Assembly: GCA_036897445.1 (NCBI GenBank)
Contig: JAYMTL010000135.1
Span: 1 to 51,292, forward strand
Reading direction: 5' to 3'
Source: Pelargonium tetragonum
Taxonomy: Eukaryota; Streptophyta; Magnoliopsida; Geraniales; Geraniaceae
DNA length: 51,292 nucleotides
Made by a program: the position numbers and the translations under genes. The first letter of the stretch is position 1, and each line of letters opens with the position of its first letter. Below are positions 1-12,300 of this stretch, piece after piece. The notes below the pieces were generated by a model. It saw only the letters and a list, made by a program, of their open reading frames with translations, did no database searches and was not told the DNA's origin.

Positions 1-714
1 GAATATTAAAGTCTTAGAAGTTTTCGTCTTGTCCTGAACGAAAAGTATAACACAAATTAGGATATTCGTATTCCTCTTCGAGTACTTTGTCTGTGTCTTA
101 TAGTCCGTAACTACCAGGTTGACTCTTACTTCCAGTAGCTTGCACTTGTAAAGGTACACTATTTATTCTCTGCTTTTTTATGAAACCCTAGACTTAATAA
201 AGGCAAAGTGTCTAACAAAAGAACCTTAACTTTAGTCGAACCTCATATACTACCATGAATGGGGTGGAGTTGCGTAGATTCAAAACTTTGACAGATTTAC
301 AAAACATCCTTAACTAATTAAAAATAGACCTTATTTTTATACTTGTGTGGGGAGGCTTTAACAAAATTTCCTATTCTTCAAGAGTACTTTTTTTTTGGTT
401 TAATAAAGAGCTTCAATTATCCTTAGATTCACTTGCCCTTAGGGATACTCTTTATTTATATAAATAAGGGCCACCTTTTTTCCTTTAGTGGACACTAGTA
501 AAAAAGCCTTTCTTTTGCTTTCGTGTTCTTTACTTATCCTCGTTGGAAGAGACTTAATTTGTATAGGAATTCTAAAACAAGAAAGACTTCTTAAGAGATT
601 GACTTCGGATAATATTCCCAAAAAGTGTTTTTTGAAAACCTTCTCACCACGCACACTTCTTCATATAACTTCCTTGTTACTCCTACTGACTTACTTCTTT
701 CTCTAGCTTATTCA

Positions 715-850
715 TAGCTGCCATACTATCTGTCTTACTCTTAGGGGCTATAATACCTTTCTTATTGGTACTAGGATTCTTCCTGTTGCAGCCTGTACTC
801 TTACCTTAGTTTACTATAAACTTAAATAGCTAAAACCCTCTACCTTAGAT
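715..850 (+). repeat. R1 repeat fragment (pyrimidine-rich part)
   Basis: A pyrimidine-rich stretch that shares vocabulary with the larger R1 copies. GTCTTACTCT at 732-741, followed by TAGG, matches GTCTTACTCT at 2079-2088, followed by CAGG. Similar phrases (TACTCTTACCTTAG) follow. The match is short and degenerate, so membership is plausible rather than certain. Confidence 0.35.
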
Positions 851-1789
851 TCATAAAGAGACTAAAACAAGCTTCCCTTCATATACTATAAAATAGAATA
901 GTCCTTACTGGAAACACAGGAGCAACACTCAATATCCCTAGATACTAAAGTTCAAGTCGCCTAATATAGTAAGAGATCCCTTACTTAGAAACTATAACAG
1001 AACACAAAGTAAAGTACAGTAAGGCATAGGTTCTAGTCGCAAAACACGTGAAAATCTTGCTAAATCTACTTCTCTCTTAAACTAAACTGGGAAACAATCT
1101 TTACCGGAAACTTTAAGCTTGAATTCATTTATTTCTTAACATCCTTATTTATTATCTGTAATAATGGAAGAAAGTGCTCTCCGACTATAAACCCAAGTCC
1201 CTTAAAAACTCTTTATCGCTTTAATAAACTAACAAAGGAATCCTATCCTTTTATATAAATAGAATTCTGGTACACTCTACTCGAGATAGAGAGAGTTATT
1301 TATTAGGGACCCCCTTTTAGGAACTTTTATAGTATTTACTTGTGCAGATTACAAAGAGAACTCCTTGTTTGGATTGACAATTCTCCTTTACTTGTACTCT
1401 TTTTGGTTGGATTCCTTAAATCTTTCTAACAATGGAAAAAAGGCCTCCTAATAGACTTTGAGGCCTAAAAAGGTTTAAACATCTGCGGGTTTATAGCTCC
1501 CAACCAAGAGTTAAAGTAGAAGAAAGCCCTCGAAAAGGACTATCTGCTTTAAAACTAGGAGACACTAAGGAAAAAAGGCAACTTTCTACTTAAAATTCCT
1601 TACTTAGATTATAAGTTTAGGCTTAATTAACCATTTCTTGGAGACCCGTGCTCCTTTAGTTTAGGTTTAGTAAAAACCGGGAATTCAAATTCTACTTACC
1701 TTGTAGAAATAGATGGGAACATCTCAGATACTAAATAAAAAAAGCAGAATACGCAGAAAGTATATTATCAATTTCTATGCCTGACTAGT

Positions 1790-2240
1790 AGAAAATACTT
1801 AACTTATTTGAATACCTTGTTTCTTAATTACATTACCTGGACCTACTCTCAGCGACCTAGCTTACTCTTGTTATTCTTACTCTCAATTTTCATTAGAGCT
1901 ATACTTGCACTCGAATTCTGTAGCTTCCCGCAATACCTCTATTAGTCAGACCTAAACTCTCCGTCTGCAGCTTCTTCCTAAATACCTAAAAAATTTCCCC
2001 ACTAGAGATAAAGCCTTCTTGAAAGCCTAACCCTGTATCACTATTTTAAGAGCTGTCATACTCTTACTCTGTATCTTAGTCTTACTCTCAGGAACTCTAG
2101 TCTTCCTTTTGGCCATACCTATTGTCTTAGTTTTTTTCTCGTTATGGACCCTCTTGTTGCCCGTACTACCTACTGTATCCCTTGTAGTCTTGTAGCTTAC
2201 TATACTTATTGGAGTTATTCTAGCTACTGTCTTGTTAGGG
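1790..2240 (+). repeat. R1 dispersed repeat, diverged copy
   Basis: A pyrimidine-rich field built from variants of CTTACTCTGTATCTT. Its start (TTCTTAATTACATTACCTGGACC at 1820 onward, given in pieces: TTCTTAATTA then ACCTGGACC) aligns with TTCTTAATAG and ACCTGGACTCC of the copy at 5340-5830. Internally it repeats CTTACTCT, TACTGTATCC and TAGTCTT, so it may itself descend from a short tandem repeat. Copies are riddled with indels and have no open frame. Family and function are unknown; it does not resemble a known SINE, LINE or intron. Confidence 0.45.
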
Positions 2241-2479
2241 AAGTCTATTAGCTTGCTTACTACTTGTCAAAATATAGAATATATAGGAGTGTATCAGACT
2301 TCTATAAGAGAGTTTTTTTCCCAGGCAAGTTTCTTTAGATTGAGGTTGGGACCCTAAAGTAAGGTGGGGTTTATAAGGCCCTTTGCCGAGGTTACCCTTT
2401 TGAGTAAAGGTTTTCCGGGTATTATCCTTAGCAGTTAGCTTACCTAGAATTATAGAATGAAGTTGCAAGTATGGGGCTG

Positions 2480-2600
2480 GGCTGTCAAGATACAGAGTAA
2501 GCTGCAGAGTCTGAAACAGAGGCTAGAGAAAATAGGCAGTACAAAAGTAAGCTTTAGCTGGGTCTATAAGGTATTGTGTACTACTTGTTTAGGGTATCCG
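2480..2600 (-). repeat. R1-like stretch in inverse orientation
   Basis: This stretch is purine-rich on the plus strand. AAGATACAGAGTAAG at 2487-2501 is the exact reverse complement of CTTACTCTGTATCTT at 2063-2077. Further words such as GCAGAGTCTGAAACAGAG read as R1 vocabulary on the minus strand. Together with the copy at 1790-2240 it forms a loose inverted pair with about 0.4 kb between the matching words. Confidence 0.35.
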
Positions 2601-3839
2601 GGATAGAAATAGAGGGTGCTATAGGGTAGGAGTTTACTTTTGTTCTGTGTTCCCCCTTTAAAAAGTGTTTCCAGTTTTCTAGTAAAGCACACTAAATATT
2701 TAGTAAATAGAGGAAGGTTAAGGGGTGTCGTAGTTGTTTTCTGTTAGAGCTTCATAGTGTTACTGTATTACTTCCGGTTATAGGCAGTTAAGGAGTATAA
2801 TAAAGAGTTAAAACTAAAAGTCAAGTTCTTTATTCTGTTCTAGTAATGAAGTAAAAGAAAAGTTTCAAATAAGGCAAATAAGGGATATCTTTTTTAGTGA
2901 AGTTTATAGGTTTTACAAGAGAAAAAAAAGACTTTCTTTATTAGAATCCTACTTTTATTTTAATTTAATAAGGCAGGTCCAAGTAAGTCATATACTACTC
3001 AGTGGTTTACGTGTTAATATACCGGAGTTATTTAGATAGGTATACGGGGCCCTAAACCTGCTTTTGAGTAAACGACTCCAAGCTTCTTCGCTATTTAGGG
3101 TTATAGAGAACGTGCTACTAGTAGTAACTCGTTTAACTTCTACTTTCTATCCAAGACCTTTACCCAAATGACAAAACTTACAATAAAGGGAGCATTATAA
3201 AAAAAGGGGGGCTCTATAAAGGAAGCTTTTACGCATTCCTTATATTAAAAGATTTGGTCGATAGTCTTGGTATTGCACTGCACATGACAACAAATTAGTT
3301 AGATTTTCCACTAAGGATATGGTAAGGAAACCCCCGGGAACAAATCATCCTTTAATACACGAAATTTCAATAGGTTTGTTTCTATTACTTTTAGTATCAA
3401 TTGAAGATCGGAAGTTTACTGGGTATTATAAGGTGGCTTTACGCTCTAGTGAATGAGCTACAACTAGGCTCTAACCCATAGAAATGAGTATTTGCTGTTA
3501 CAGTTTTATACTCCAAGGTTTGAAATTATAAGTAAGGTTCCCCCGATTATCTAAATCTTGTGTAGTAAGAAAATTGCCTATTTGCACTATAACTGTCTAT
3601 GAAAAGGATGATATTTCTCAATCCTTAGTTTCATTTTTTATAACTTTTCTTCCAAGCTTCCACAATAAGGGAATATAAAAAGTTATTCCTTTAGGGTCAC
3701 AGAATTCTTAATTTTATTCTTTAGTAAGTTAGTAAGTCAAACTGCTAGTAGAACAAAAGGTTATCAGATATTTGCGATGCTGTAGGTCTAGATCTTGTTA
3801 TTCAAAAAAAAAGGTGCCATAAATGTTTCTTTCTTATTC

Positions 3840-3965
3840 ATTGAAAATGCCTTCGAACAAAGTTAAAGTAGAGAAGATATAAGGAGTGGTGTTGGTTCTG
3901 TAGTGCTTACTAAATTCTAGTACCCCAATCTGGAATATCGAAGATGTAACTTCTGTTTCTTAGAG
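3840..3965 (+). repeat. R1 dispersed repeat, 3' part only
   Basis: Aligns with 5690-5815. Shared anchors in the same order are GAAAATGCC (3843-3851 and 5692-5700), a GTAGAGAAGATAT/ATAGAAAGATAT block, TCTGTA.TGCTTAC, GGAATATC (3932-3939 and 5776-5783) and TGTAACTTC (3945-3953 and 5790-5798). The first and third-named anchors lie 89 and 84 bases apart in the two copies, which supports common descent with small indels. Confidence 0.55.
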
Positions 3966-4794
3966 AAAGACCTTTAGAAAAGTTCTGTGTCTAGAGTTTC
4001 AATCTGCCGTCTATATCTTAACAGGTTTAGCGGATTACTCATATAAGTAAGGGAAGGCTTAACTATTAACCCCATTCACTACAAGGCTTAATTCTCTCTA
4101 AAGTAATAGCTCCTAAGCCAAGAAAGAGGAATATCCCAAGACTAGACTACCTAGGATATCTATTACAAATCTATTCACTAGCTATAAAAAAAATACCGGA
4201 CTAGAATACGAATACTAAAATAGTAAATACGATAGGCTTTATAGGGACGTAGGATAAGTACCAGTTAGCATAAGAAGACCTAATGTTTCTACTTTAAAGC
4301 CCTTAGAAAAGCCCTGTGGCTCGGGTAGCAGACTATTCATTTTTAGTGGATACTCGTAATATATTATATGGTATGGGGAGTCGATAAAATTTCTATTAAG
4401 AAGATACCTATTAACGAACTTTCTAGGGAGTTTTAGATTAACACTGACTCTTGTAAGAGTGCAGGGGAAGTCACTCTTTATTTACAATACCTCTTGTCTT
4501 TTGTTCTTATTGCTAAGGAGGATAAAAAACTTAGAGGCTCATTAGTAAATCATTCTTCCTAACGCAGTTAATAAGCCAAAAGGAGTTCCTTTAATGAATA
4601 GGTACTCAGTTGCAGCAGATCAAAATCTAACTAAGCCGTGGAGTTTAGAAGGGGGAGTTTTGTACAGTTCCAGTTCTATTCTAAGGGATTTTACAAGCAA
4701 GGAGAGTTTCAGTTCCTTTTGCGGTTTGTAAGTTCTAGTAAACAAAAGAAGCCTTAATAAATTAATATAAATTTTCCTAAGCCTCAACAAGAAG

Positions 4795-4804
4795 TTTTTT
4801 TTTT
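4795..4804 (+). repeat. T10 homopolymer
   Basis: An uninterrupted run of ten T. Such runs of eight to ten A or T are scattered through the biased DNA (another is A10 at 25116-25125). Confidence 0.9.
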
Positions 4805-5339
4805 CATGAAATTGGCTAGCTCGGTTCCTTTTCTGTTTGCTATAATAGCTTAGTTTCAAGTCAAAAAACCTAAGCCCTTCTTACAGGACATTAATACTAA
4901 AAGCAGACTTCTAGTATTCCAGACAAAATGAAGGCGCTAGCTTGGTGAGAGAGCACAGAACTCTTTCCTATACTAGATATAATAAACTCCGACTCCCTGT
5001 TTAGATACTACGACAGAAACTTTTAATTAGTTCTTATCAAAACTCCCTAAAACTTAATTAAAGGTAATTGAACTTTGATTCATTTGAATTTGAAAAAGGG
5101 TCAAAGTTAATGGCTAGACGTGCTTAAAATAGATTAAAGAAATAGTAACTCTCCAAACAACTCTAATTTCTTAAATCATATTAGCACACCGGAAAGGAAA
5201 CTGCTCCTATACTAAAAAATTAGAACCTTTAAACCTAACTTAAGGAAACCTTTTTGTATCCACTTAAACCTTATATACGATAAAATTGTAAAATATCTAA
5301 GACTTAACCCAGATTAGGACTAAACTCTTGGCTCTACAC

Positions 5340-5830
5340 CTACCCCAACTTCATATTGACTTACTGTGTATCCCCTTCTGAATACCTAGACTCAGTTCTA
5401 CCCACATTTCTTGAAACTTTTCTTAATAGCTATACCTCTACTCTTACCTGGACTCCTACTCTGTATCAGTATTTGTATCCTCTTAGTTGCTATACTCCTA
5501 CAGGCCCCTAATCTTGATACCTAACCTACCCTTCTATATCCGTATCTTGATCTAGCTTTAGTCTTAAACACCGGGTCCCTCAAGATTACCTTTATAACAA
5601 CATTTTTCTTTAATTAACCTCTCAAAGATATTGATTTCCATTTCTTTTCTATTTAGTAGACACCTCAGATCCTGTCTAGTTAAGCACTAAGGAAAATGCC
5701 CGACTAAGAAGAAAAGGCAAATAGAAAGATATTAAATGGGATCTATGCTCTGTATTGCTTACCCAGCCTTAATCCGGAATATCAAAAATTGTAACTTCGG
5801 CTTCTGTTTTACTAAAAAAATGAAAGGCCT
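5340..5830 (+). repeat. R1 dispersed repeat, most complete copy
   Basis: This is the copy to which the others align best. In order it has TATTGACTTACT (5354-5365), ACTTTTCTTAATAG (5416-5429), the pyrimidine-rich core with TACTCTGTATC (5458-5468) and TCTTGATACCTA (5512-5523), a TTAGTAGACACC block near 5653, GAAAATGCC (5692-5700), GGAATATC (5776-5783) and TGTAACTTC (5790-5798). The length is about 490 bases. It has no open frame, and I see no clear terminal repeats or target-site duplication. I do not recognise the family. Confidence 0.5.
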
Positions 5831-6020
5831 ATAAAGCCGTACAGGATAATAATAGAGGCCTTCTCTTGCATTAGCTATGAAAGCCCTGCCTTATTACCTA
5901 TATTTGCTAACTTTAAGTTAATAACTAAGACTTGAATCATAGCGAGGAATTTGAATCTTGTTCGCGTTTTCTACCTTTAGATTGACCGGATCCTAAAGTA
6001 GAAATTCAGTGAGTATGTCC

Positions 6021-6835
6021 TTATGAGAAAGATCTTCTAATAGAATACAGGATTGACCACATATAAAGAGGAGAGAAGAGTAGGAATTGAGAGACATCCG
6101 TCTCCAAAAGAAGCGGTTGCCAAGATAAATCTTGCCTCTGTTTCAAGAATAGTAAGCTTCTTCTATGCTGATTCCAAAGAAGAGAACTGTAAAAGCTATT
6201 ATAACCAATGTCATCAGATCCAATTGACAAAAGCTCTACCGAATAAATTTTTTAGAAAAAGGAGGCGCTTTCATCAGAGGAAGGTGGAGTTACTGTGCAT
6301 AGAATTTCGGGAGGCGGGAATAAATAATAAATAGGGAATTTCTTCTATTTAAGCGATTTAGTTGACACCTGTTTGCTGGGGATTCGAACCCTAAGAAATT
6401 CTATTCAATTTCTTGCGCTTTACCTGCAAAGACAAAGAGAGATTTTTGTTACTTTATTCATCACTTTTCCTATTCTATATTCTAGTAGCAAGAGAATTCT
6501 TTCTATTTAAGTCATTCTCATTTTTAAAAAGCAGGCTCATGGTCCGGAATGAAACGGGTATTGATTCCCAGATGAAATAAGAAATGCTGATACACAATCT
6601 GCAGGTATCCTCCTACTTCTTATCTTGATCAGCCTTGGTCAGGAACTTCCTTTGCCCCTCAATCCTTCCCCGCCCCACTTTCAAAACAGAGGAAGCACGA
6701 TAACAACTGAGATTTTCATAAATGCTTTTTGTAAGACCTCCTTTAGTACTTTTTTTACCTCTTTTCTTTCAGAACCTTTCCTTTTAACGCTAGTAAGAAA
6801 GCTTGTTATTAATGGACTTTGATTTTAAGAGAGCT
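6021..6835. other. Patch of ordinary composition; origin unknown
   Basis: Here the TAG/CTA excess disappears: at 6541-6840 ATG plus CAT are about as common as TAG plus CTA (roughly 6 to 5), and TpG and CpA are frequent. The left part (6053-6334) holds the longest plus-strand open frame of the window, 93 codons, lysine- and arginine-rich, with no motif I recognise. An overlapping minus-strand frame is open at 6021-6230. The right part is C-rich around 6640-6680. The look is that of land-plant mitochondrial intergenic DNA. This is an impression, not an identification, and I do not call a gene. Confidence 0.4.
6375..6420 (-). pseudogene. tRNA-like 3' half, probably decayed or fortuitous
   Basis: On the minus strand GGTAAAGCGC, resembling the 3' side of a D arm, is followed after 23 bases by GGGTTCGAATCCCC, a typical T-arm core. 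Between them AGAAATT and AATTTCT can pair as an oversized anticodon-like stem. The variable region would be only one to three bases, one T-stem pair is mismatched, and no matching 5' acceptor strand is found. It cannot be a normal functional tRNA. It may be a remnant or chance. Confidence 0.2.
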
Positions 6836-7004
6836 TTCTATAAACTTATCGGATTTTAGATTACAGATACTGGGAAAGCACTAACTAAAGAAGTAACCAT
6901 CAAGATAAGTAAACCCCTTCAAAGCTACTATTCAAAAGCTTCTTTAGTGGTTTTCGTTCTTTATTACTCTTTATTACTAAATTAAAAAATTCTTAAATGG
7001 CTTA

Positions 7005-7180
7005 GTTTTTACCCTCTGTAGCTTACTCTGTACCAGTGTATCTTATACACGGTCTTCCTTTCCTATTTAATTTAAGAGATATAATACTCTTCAAAAGCAC
7101 AATACTCCTAGTCCGCATTGAACTCTGTATCCCGATAGCTATCTTTCCTCTTCATAATACCCGCGGCTAGAATGTCTTAC
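7005..7180 (+). repeat. R1 repeat fragment (pyrimidine-rich part)
   Basis: CTTACTCTGTA at 7022-7032 matches 2063-2073. A second CTCTGTATCC variant lies at 7123-7132. The stretch is pyrimidine-rich over about 170 bases like the cores of the other R1 copies, but the long-range order of anchors is not preserved. Confidence 0.35.
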
Positions 7181-9287
7181 ACCCGTAACTGCGCTTAAAA
7201 AGTAATAGGTATTCGATTTTTGTTCTCTAACTGGATTTTCCTGATATAAATAGAAGGGTTTCCTTACTTAAAAATATAAAAACTCCCAGAATAAAACTCC
7301 AGCAAAAAAAAGTATGATATAAAGCGAAATAGGGTATTTTATTATGGGACTAATAACTTAGTTAAAAAGACCTGCTTGTTCCTAAATTAGTAAGGGATGC
7401 TCTTGTTTCTATAAAAGTGATACTCTACTTAACAGGTAAGCCTAGGCCAAGGAAGAGACTGCAGTTTACTACCGAGCAATTTAACTAAAGAACCAGCTTC
7501 TAGTCAATCTATAGGAACGGGCTAAAACTATAGCTTCACTTTCCCTTCAAACTCCCGATATATAAGTACTGGCGGATAGGGCTTTCGCTAAGTTAGAGCA
7601 CTAAAAAAAGCTACGAATTTGTTTCAGATGGCAGAGATTTAGAAGCTTCCGTGACCAAAGTAATAACCTTATGAAGTTGAATTTAGCGGATTAGGAAGCG
7701 CCCTTGAGTTAGTAGGACTTGGTATTACCCCAGTGAAATCTCGTATTTTTATAATATTCTAGTAAGGTACAGTAGTAAGGAGAACCCGTAATAGAGATGA
7801 CATTTTCATTGGTTTCTAAACCATGAGCTAGTGCTAAAATTGGAAAGTAAGGGCCCAACTACGAAACAGAAAAAGGAAAAGTATCCATCAACCAATTCAA
7901 TGCAAATCCTTACTTGTCAAAGTTGTCAAATCTAATTAGACTGTTAACGAAGAATTAGAATCCCCGGCCATAACTTAAAAAATTAAGGGACTGAATCCTG
8001 TTAGATAGGATAAAATAAAAATTTTCGGAGAGTACTGCTAGTTTACCAAGTGAGTTTCACTTTGTTATTTATATTTTCTTTTAGTATTTGACCCTAAGAA
8101 TTTAAAATAGTTTTGACTTTTTCAAGTGCTAGGTGTCCTGAAACCCCCGACCCAGAATTCGTTATGGTTCTTAAAACCCTGTAACTCTCGAAAATAAAAA
8201 GAAGAAATATTGATTTTATAGACATCCGCCGAAGAAAACCCTTCAAGTTTAATACTACTGAATTGCAAAGACCTAAAGACGGAACCAAATAATAGCTAAG
8301 TCTTTTACTTAATAAATGTATATTCTAAGTCTAATAGAAGCTAAGGCTAATCTCAGATATTCCTTAAGAGGCACCTATTTAGTACTCCGTATAATGTGAA
8401 AGACCTCAATTTTGTTTAACCGGCTTTAACTTTAAAATATAAGGACCCCTTAAACTTCAGGAGTTCCTGCATCACAGCAAGGAGAGTACAAACCTGACAA
8501 CTACTAAATTCTAAATAAATTTAAAATTACCTTGAAGATTAAGACTTTTAGTTTACAAGTATAAGAATCTAAAAAAAACCTCTCTAACTTGAATTACAAG
8601 TTTAACTTGCTTTGGTATGAGGAAGCTTGAGTAGGAAAATACCCTATTAGATTAGAGAGCTAGGACTTGGAATCCATAAAATCTGTCTGCTTAAACTACG
8701 ATTAGCCTACCCTGTGATCCTGGGAACTGAATAGAAGAAAGTACTAACATATTTTCTAAATTAGGCCTGGAGCTACCTACTAGTATGCAACCCTTGTTAA
8801 TTTTCTATATTCAAGCCCCGCAGCTTTAAGAACTTTATTTAATTTCAGAGATTGTAAATTAAAATAAGTACTAATACCCACTTAATTAAAAAACTTATTA
8901 TAGGTCAAACTTGCAGAATATAGACTGAGTCTTTTTGTTTGGAGTAGAATACTTATTAAGCTCTGTTCTATTGGAGACTGCATTTTGATAAACTCCTTAG
9001 TAGTTGCTCGTTAACCTCTTTGATAATAAAAGGGATACACCCACCTTAGAATTTGTTCAAATCTAAAAGAATGTCTAGTGATATTGAAAAAGTTTCTCAC
9101 ACACGAAAAGTATGATAATTTAATAGGGGTGACAAAGCCTTATATTAGGGCACTAACTATAACCCTGCTTATTTGGATTTGGAAATACGCAAGACCTATG
9201 AATCACGTAATTAATCTCTAGGCTCAAACTGTACGAGGGGAGTACTTCTCGTTTTTAAATATTTTTGCTTTATAACGTAATACAGAA

Positions 9288-9297
9288 AGGGATCCCT
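9288..9297. repeat. Micro-palindrome AGGGATCCCT
   Basis: A perfect 10-base palindrome, one clear member of the dispersed AAGGG..CCCTT class. It is flanked by A-rich and T-rich DNA that does not resemble the flanks of other members. Confidence 0.6.
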
Positions 9298-11153
9298 ATA
9301 TTTCGGCCTAAACTACGAATAAATTCCTGGTAACTGTGGTGCTAATTTGTACAATTAATCTTTAATCGACCCTTATCTAGTTTATAAGCGGTTTTTTTAG
9401 ATCTAGAAAACTAACTTTAGCGGAGTTCTTGACCAGGTTTCAAGGCGTGGTGTCCCTTTTACACCCTTTAGATAAAGCAATCCTGTAATAATAGTTCTCG
9501 AAACCCCTTGTTGCGTATCTTTTATTAGACTTAGTACTAGTGCTCGATATCCTTTTATTAATATAGGTATTAAGTTGTATTTGTGTCAGCTAAACCAACC
9601 AGAAAGCTTAATTATTTTCTGCAGTAACTTCAGCGAGGAAGAGGAACCTAGAAAAGTGCTTTATTAAATTAAATGCCCGGCTTGAAACTCATAAACTTAG
9701 GTAGAATAAGTGATCGCAGGTCAGCCAAGGGTTATTACTGCACATGTGTATAGATTACTAAAGGAGACCTAGCAAGATAGAGTGAGATATTCCATTTCTT
9801 TCTATAAGAGATTGCGCTTCCTATAACCTTAGTCTATAGTTATCGCCCTATTTCCCGGGTTCCACTAAAATACTTCAGGGATATCCTGATTCGGAGTAAA
9901 CACTTACTTTTAGGTTTTACGCAGTGCTATAATTTAGGATTCGAGTCTCCCCAAGAGCCTTATAAAGTAGAAAAGGAGCGCGTTACACTATCACTATAAT
10001 AAGTTGAAAACTAAAAAGAAACTTATAGTAATCCTTCAGGTAACAAGACCTCAAGTCGCCTCATAATTATAATATAAATCTAAGTTGGGGTAAAGCAATT
10101 AGAATTAGTTAGTACCTATACTATGAGTCCCGCCTTTTTGTCAGGAACGCTTTAGGTTTAGTAAAAGATACTCTATAAGTTATCCCCTTTTACCTTCTTT
10201 AGTACTCGAGGATGAGAAATAAGGGTTAAGGGTTGTTTCAGACAAAAGTACATTTCAAGCATTTCATATTATTTCAGAAGTCGGGTTAGTTTCTCCTAGG
10301 ACTGAGTAAAGTAGCATAATGTTAAAAAAAACGCCCCTCTATGCTGCGGAACCCCTGTTTTTCTTTTTTGTATTTTAAAAAGTCTTTTAGATACCGGATT
10401 TCAAATCAATTAGATGACCTATTTCATAAAGTATATCAGCAGTCAGTATAAACTTGTGCGGATTCCCTTCTATACATTTTATTTTAATTAGAGGCTAAGA
10501 TTTGAGAATGAGGATTTCTCCTCCCTTAAGATTCCGGCGTAATCCGTGAAATGCTCTAGCTAGAAATGCCTTAAAAATGAAAAAGAAAAGTGCGTTTAGT
10601 AGGGAACCTCCTATTATCTGGTAAGGATCTACTTTGAGAGGTATCTTTTATCCCTATTTCTATTAACCTTTTTCTAATATTTGCATGATATTAGGTTGTC
10701 GCTTACAGGCTAGAACGGCTTAATCTTCTATTACTTTTATTAAATTTTTCACTAAACTAAGTAGGTAGTTTTCGTGTTTATTAATCATTAGGCATATTTG
10801 TAAAAGAGCACAACGCCTAAGTTCTTTTACTTAGACTGGCTGAAGAGAGAAAATCATAAGCGGAGAAGCTTTATCTTAGAGGTTGCTTGTTTTAATAGTA
10901 ATAAGGTAGTCCTTCATAAAAAGAAACCCAAATTTTCGGATTTCCTGTAAATAAAGCGAAGGCTTTTTGTTTAATGTTTCAAGCCAGTATAAAGCAGCTC
11001 TCCAAGGAAGGGTAGGAAGTAGTTATAGATAAACATTCATACCTTATAACCGTCTACTGCTTCCTTTGTTCTTTGTTTCTTACTCCGACTCTTTTGTTAA
11101 CTTAAAATCTCCGAGACTGCATAAACGGACTCTTCTTAAGGTTGAATAGCCAG

Positions 11154-11162
11154 CCCCCCCCC
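11154..11162 (+). repeat. C9 homopolymer
   Basis: Nine consecutive C in DNA of about one third G+C. It is the second longest G/C run in the window. Confidence 0.9.
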
Positions 11163-12119
11163 GTGAATCTATTCTCTCTTGTAAAACCTAAACTCAGTTT
11201 TCATTAATTACATTAATTTGTGGAAACCCGAATTCTTAGAGCTATACATCCTCTACCGGTCTCTTATTCAGCTTACCCGCAACTGCTCTTTTAGGAACCT
11301 CTTTTCTTTCATAACCTTTCTTCAGAGCTATAATCTAGACCTGGTTCCTTTACATTTAACTTGGAAACTGTTCCTTGCAACTTCTTACAATAAATCCCGG
11401 AAATAAAGCTTTAATTCGGAAAAGAAATTTCTATAAGAATTAAAAAACTAACTTTACACTGCAGACCCTTGAAAACCAATAAAAATCCCAGTAATTGCTC
11501 CCTTCTATCCCCTTTTTCGTAGTTACGCTTCTCTTACACATTGGGACTCCCTTGAATAAGTGGAATTTCTTTTTAAAAACGTATAAGATTTTGAAGATCC
11601 CAGTTACTAGAGAATACTAAATTGAAGTGTTATAAAAATTCTAGTATTAAGGGCCCCTTTTGCTAGCTATGAAAGTATAATAGATTCATATTAATACGAA
11701 TGAAAGCTTGAGCGATGCTACACGGGGCTTGGGGAATGCCTCTAAGTAAAATCCTTTCTTGATCCTGGATTTAGACTCTTACCTTTGTGTACAACCTAAC
11801 CTAAAAGGAGCACCCTTAAGAGAGTTAGTAACTGTACAACTGTACGTTGTATACCTAACAAAACCAAGAATTGACTCTGTTCCACAATTTAATGATTAGA
11901 ACACCTTAACACCAGAGAAGATAAAATTTATAGCGTAATTCATTAAGCTCGTTTTGTAACATAAGGAACCTCCTACATTCCGTTTTCATTTCACAGTTCC
12001 AAGATGCTACTTTCTATATCTACCCCTCGGATTGTATTGTCCCAAGAGCGAAATATCCGGACTATCCTACTATTAGAGTAGAGCTCCTCTTTTAGAAGTT
12101 CTACACGGTTACTCCAGGA

Positions 12120-12300
12120 AGGTTTCTATTGACTTACTTGCTTAATCTTAATGACTTGTTTGACTTTTCTTAATAGTTATTATACGCTTCTCTAACTTAA
12201 ACTTATGGAATGAAGGATACTCTTTGTTGTTTGATTTCCTGTTTAGTAGACACTTATTTATCTAGTTAAACTAACCTTTAATAGAATATAGAATACCCCA
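12120..12300 (+). repeat. R1 dispersed repeat, shortened copy
   Basis: Anchors appear in the same order as in 5340-5690: TATTGACTTACT (12127-12138), ACTTTTCTTAATAG (12163-12176), then TTTAGTAGACAC near 12241 followed by CTAGTTAA. The pyrimidine-rich core between the second and third anchors is much shorter than at 5430-5640, so this copy has an internal deletion or the other has expanded. Confidence 0.55.

Larger units (their letters stand above)
1..6020. other. Gene-free biased AT-rich DNA, segment A
   Basis: I see no gene here; reading frames are closed every few tens of codons by TAG and TAA on both strands. In a hand count of 1201-1800, TAG plus CTA occur about 32 times and ATG plus CAT about 6 times, although these words have identical base composition. 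TpG plus CpA are about half, and CpG under half, of what the base composition predicts. The segment holds several copies of the diverged R1 repeat and an inverted R1-like stretch. Runs of up to ten T occur (4795-4804). Nothing resembles an exon, tRNA or rRNA. Confidence 0.7.

Noticed and set aside
6053-6334. A 93-codon plus-strand open frame, the longest in the window
   Set aside because: No recognisable domain, and a minus-strand frame is open over the same stretch. The length is within chance for DNA without the TAG excess. It is kept only as part of the description of the patch.
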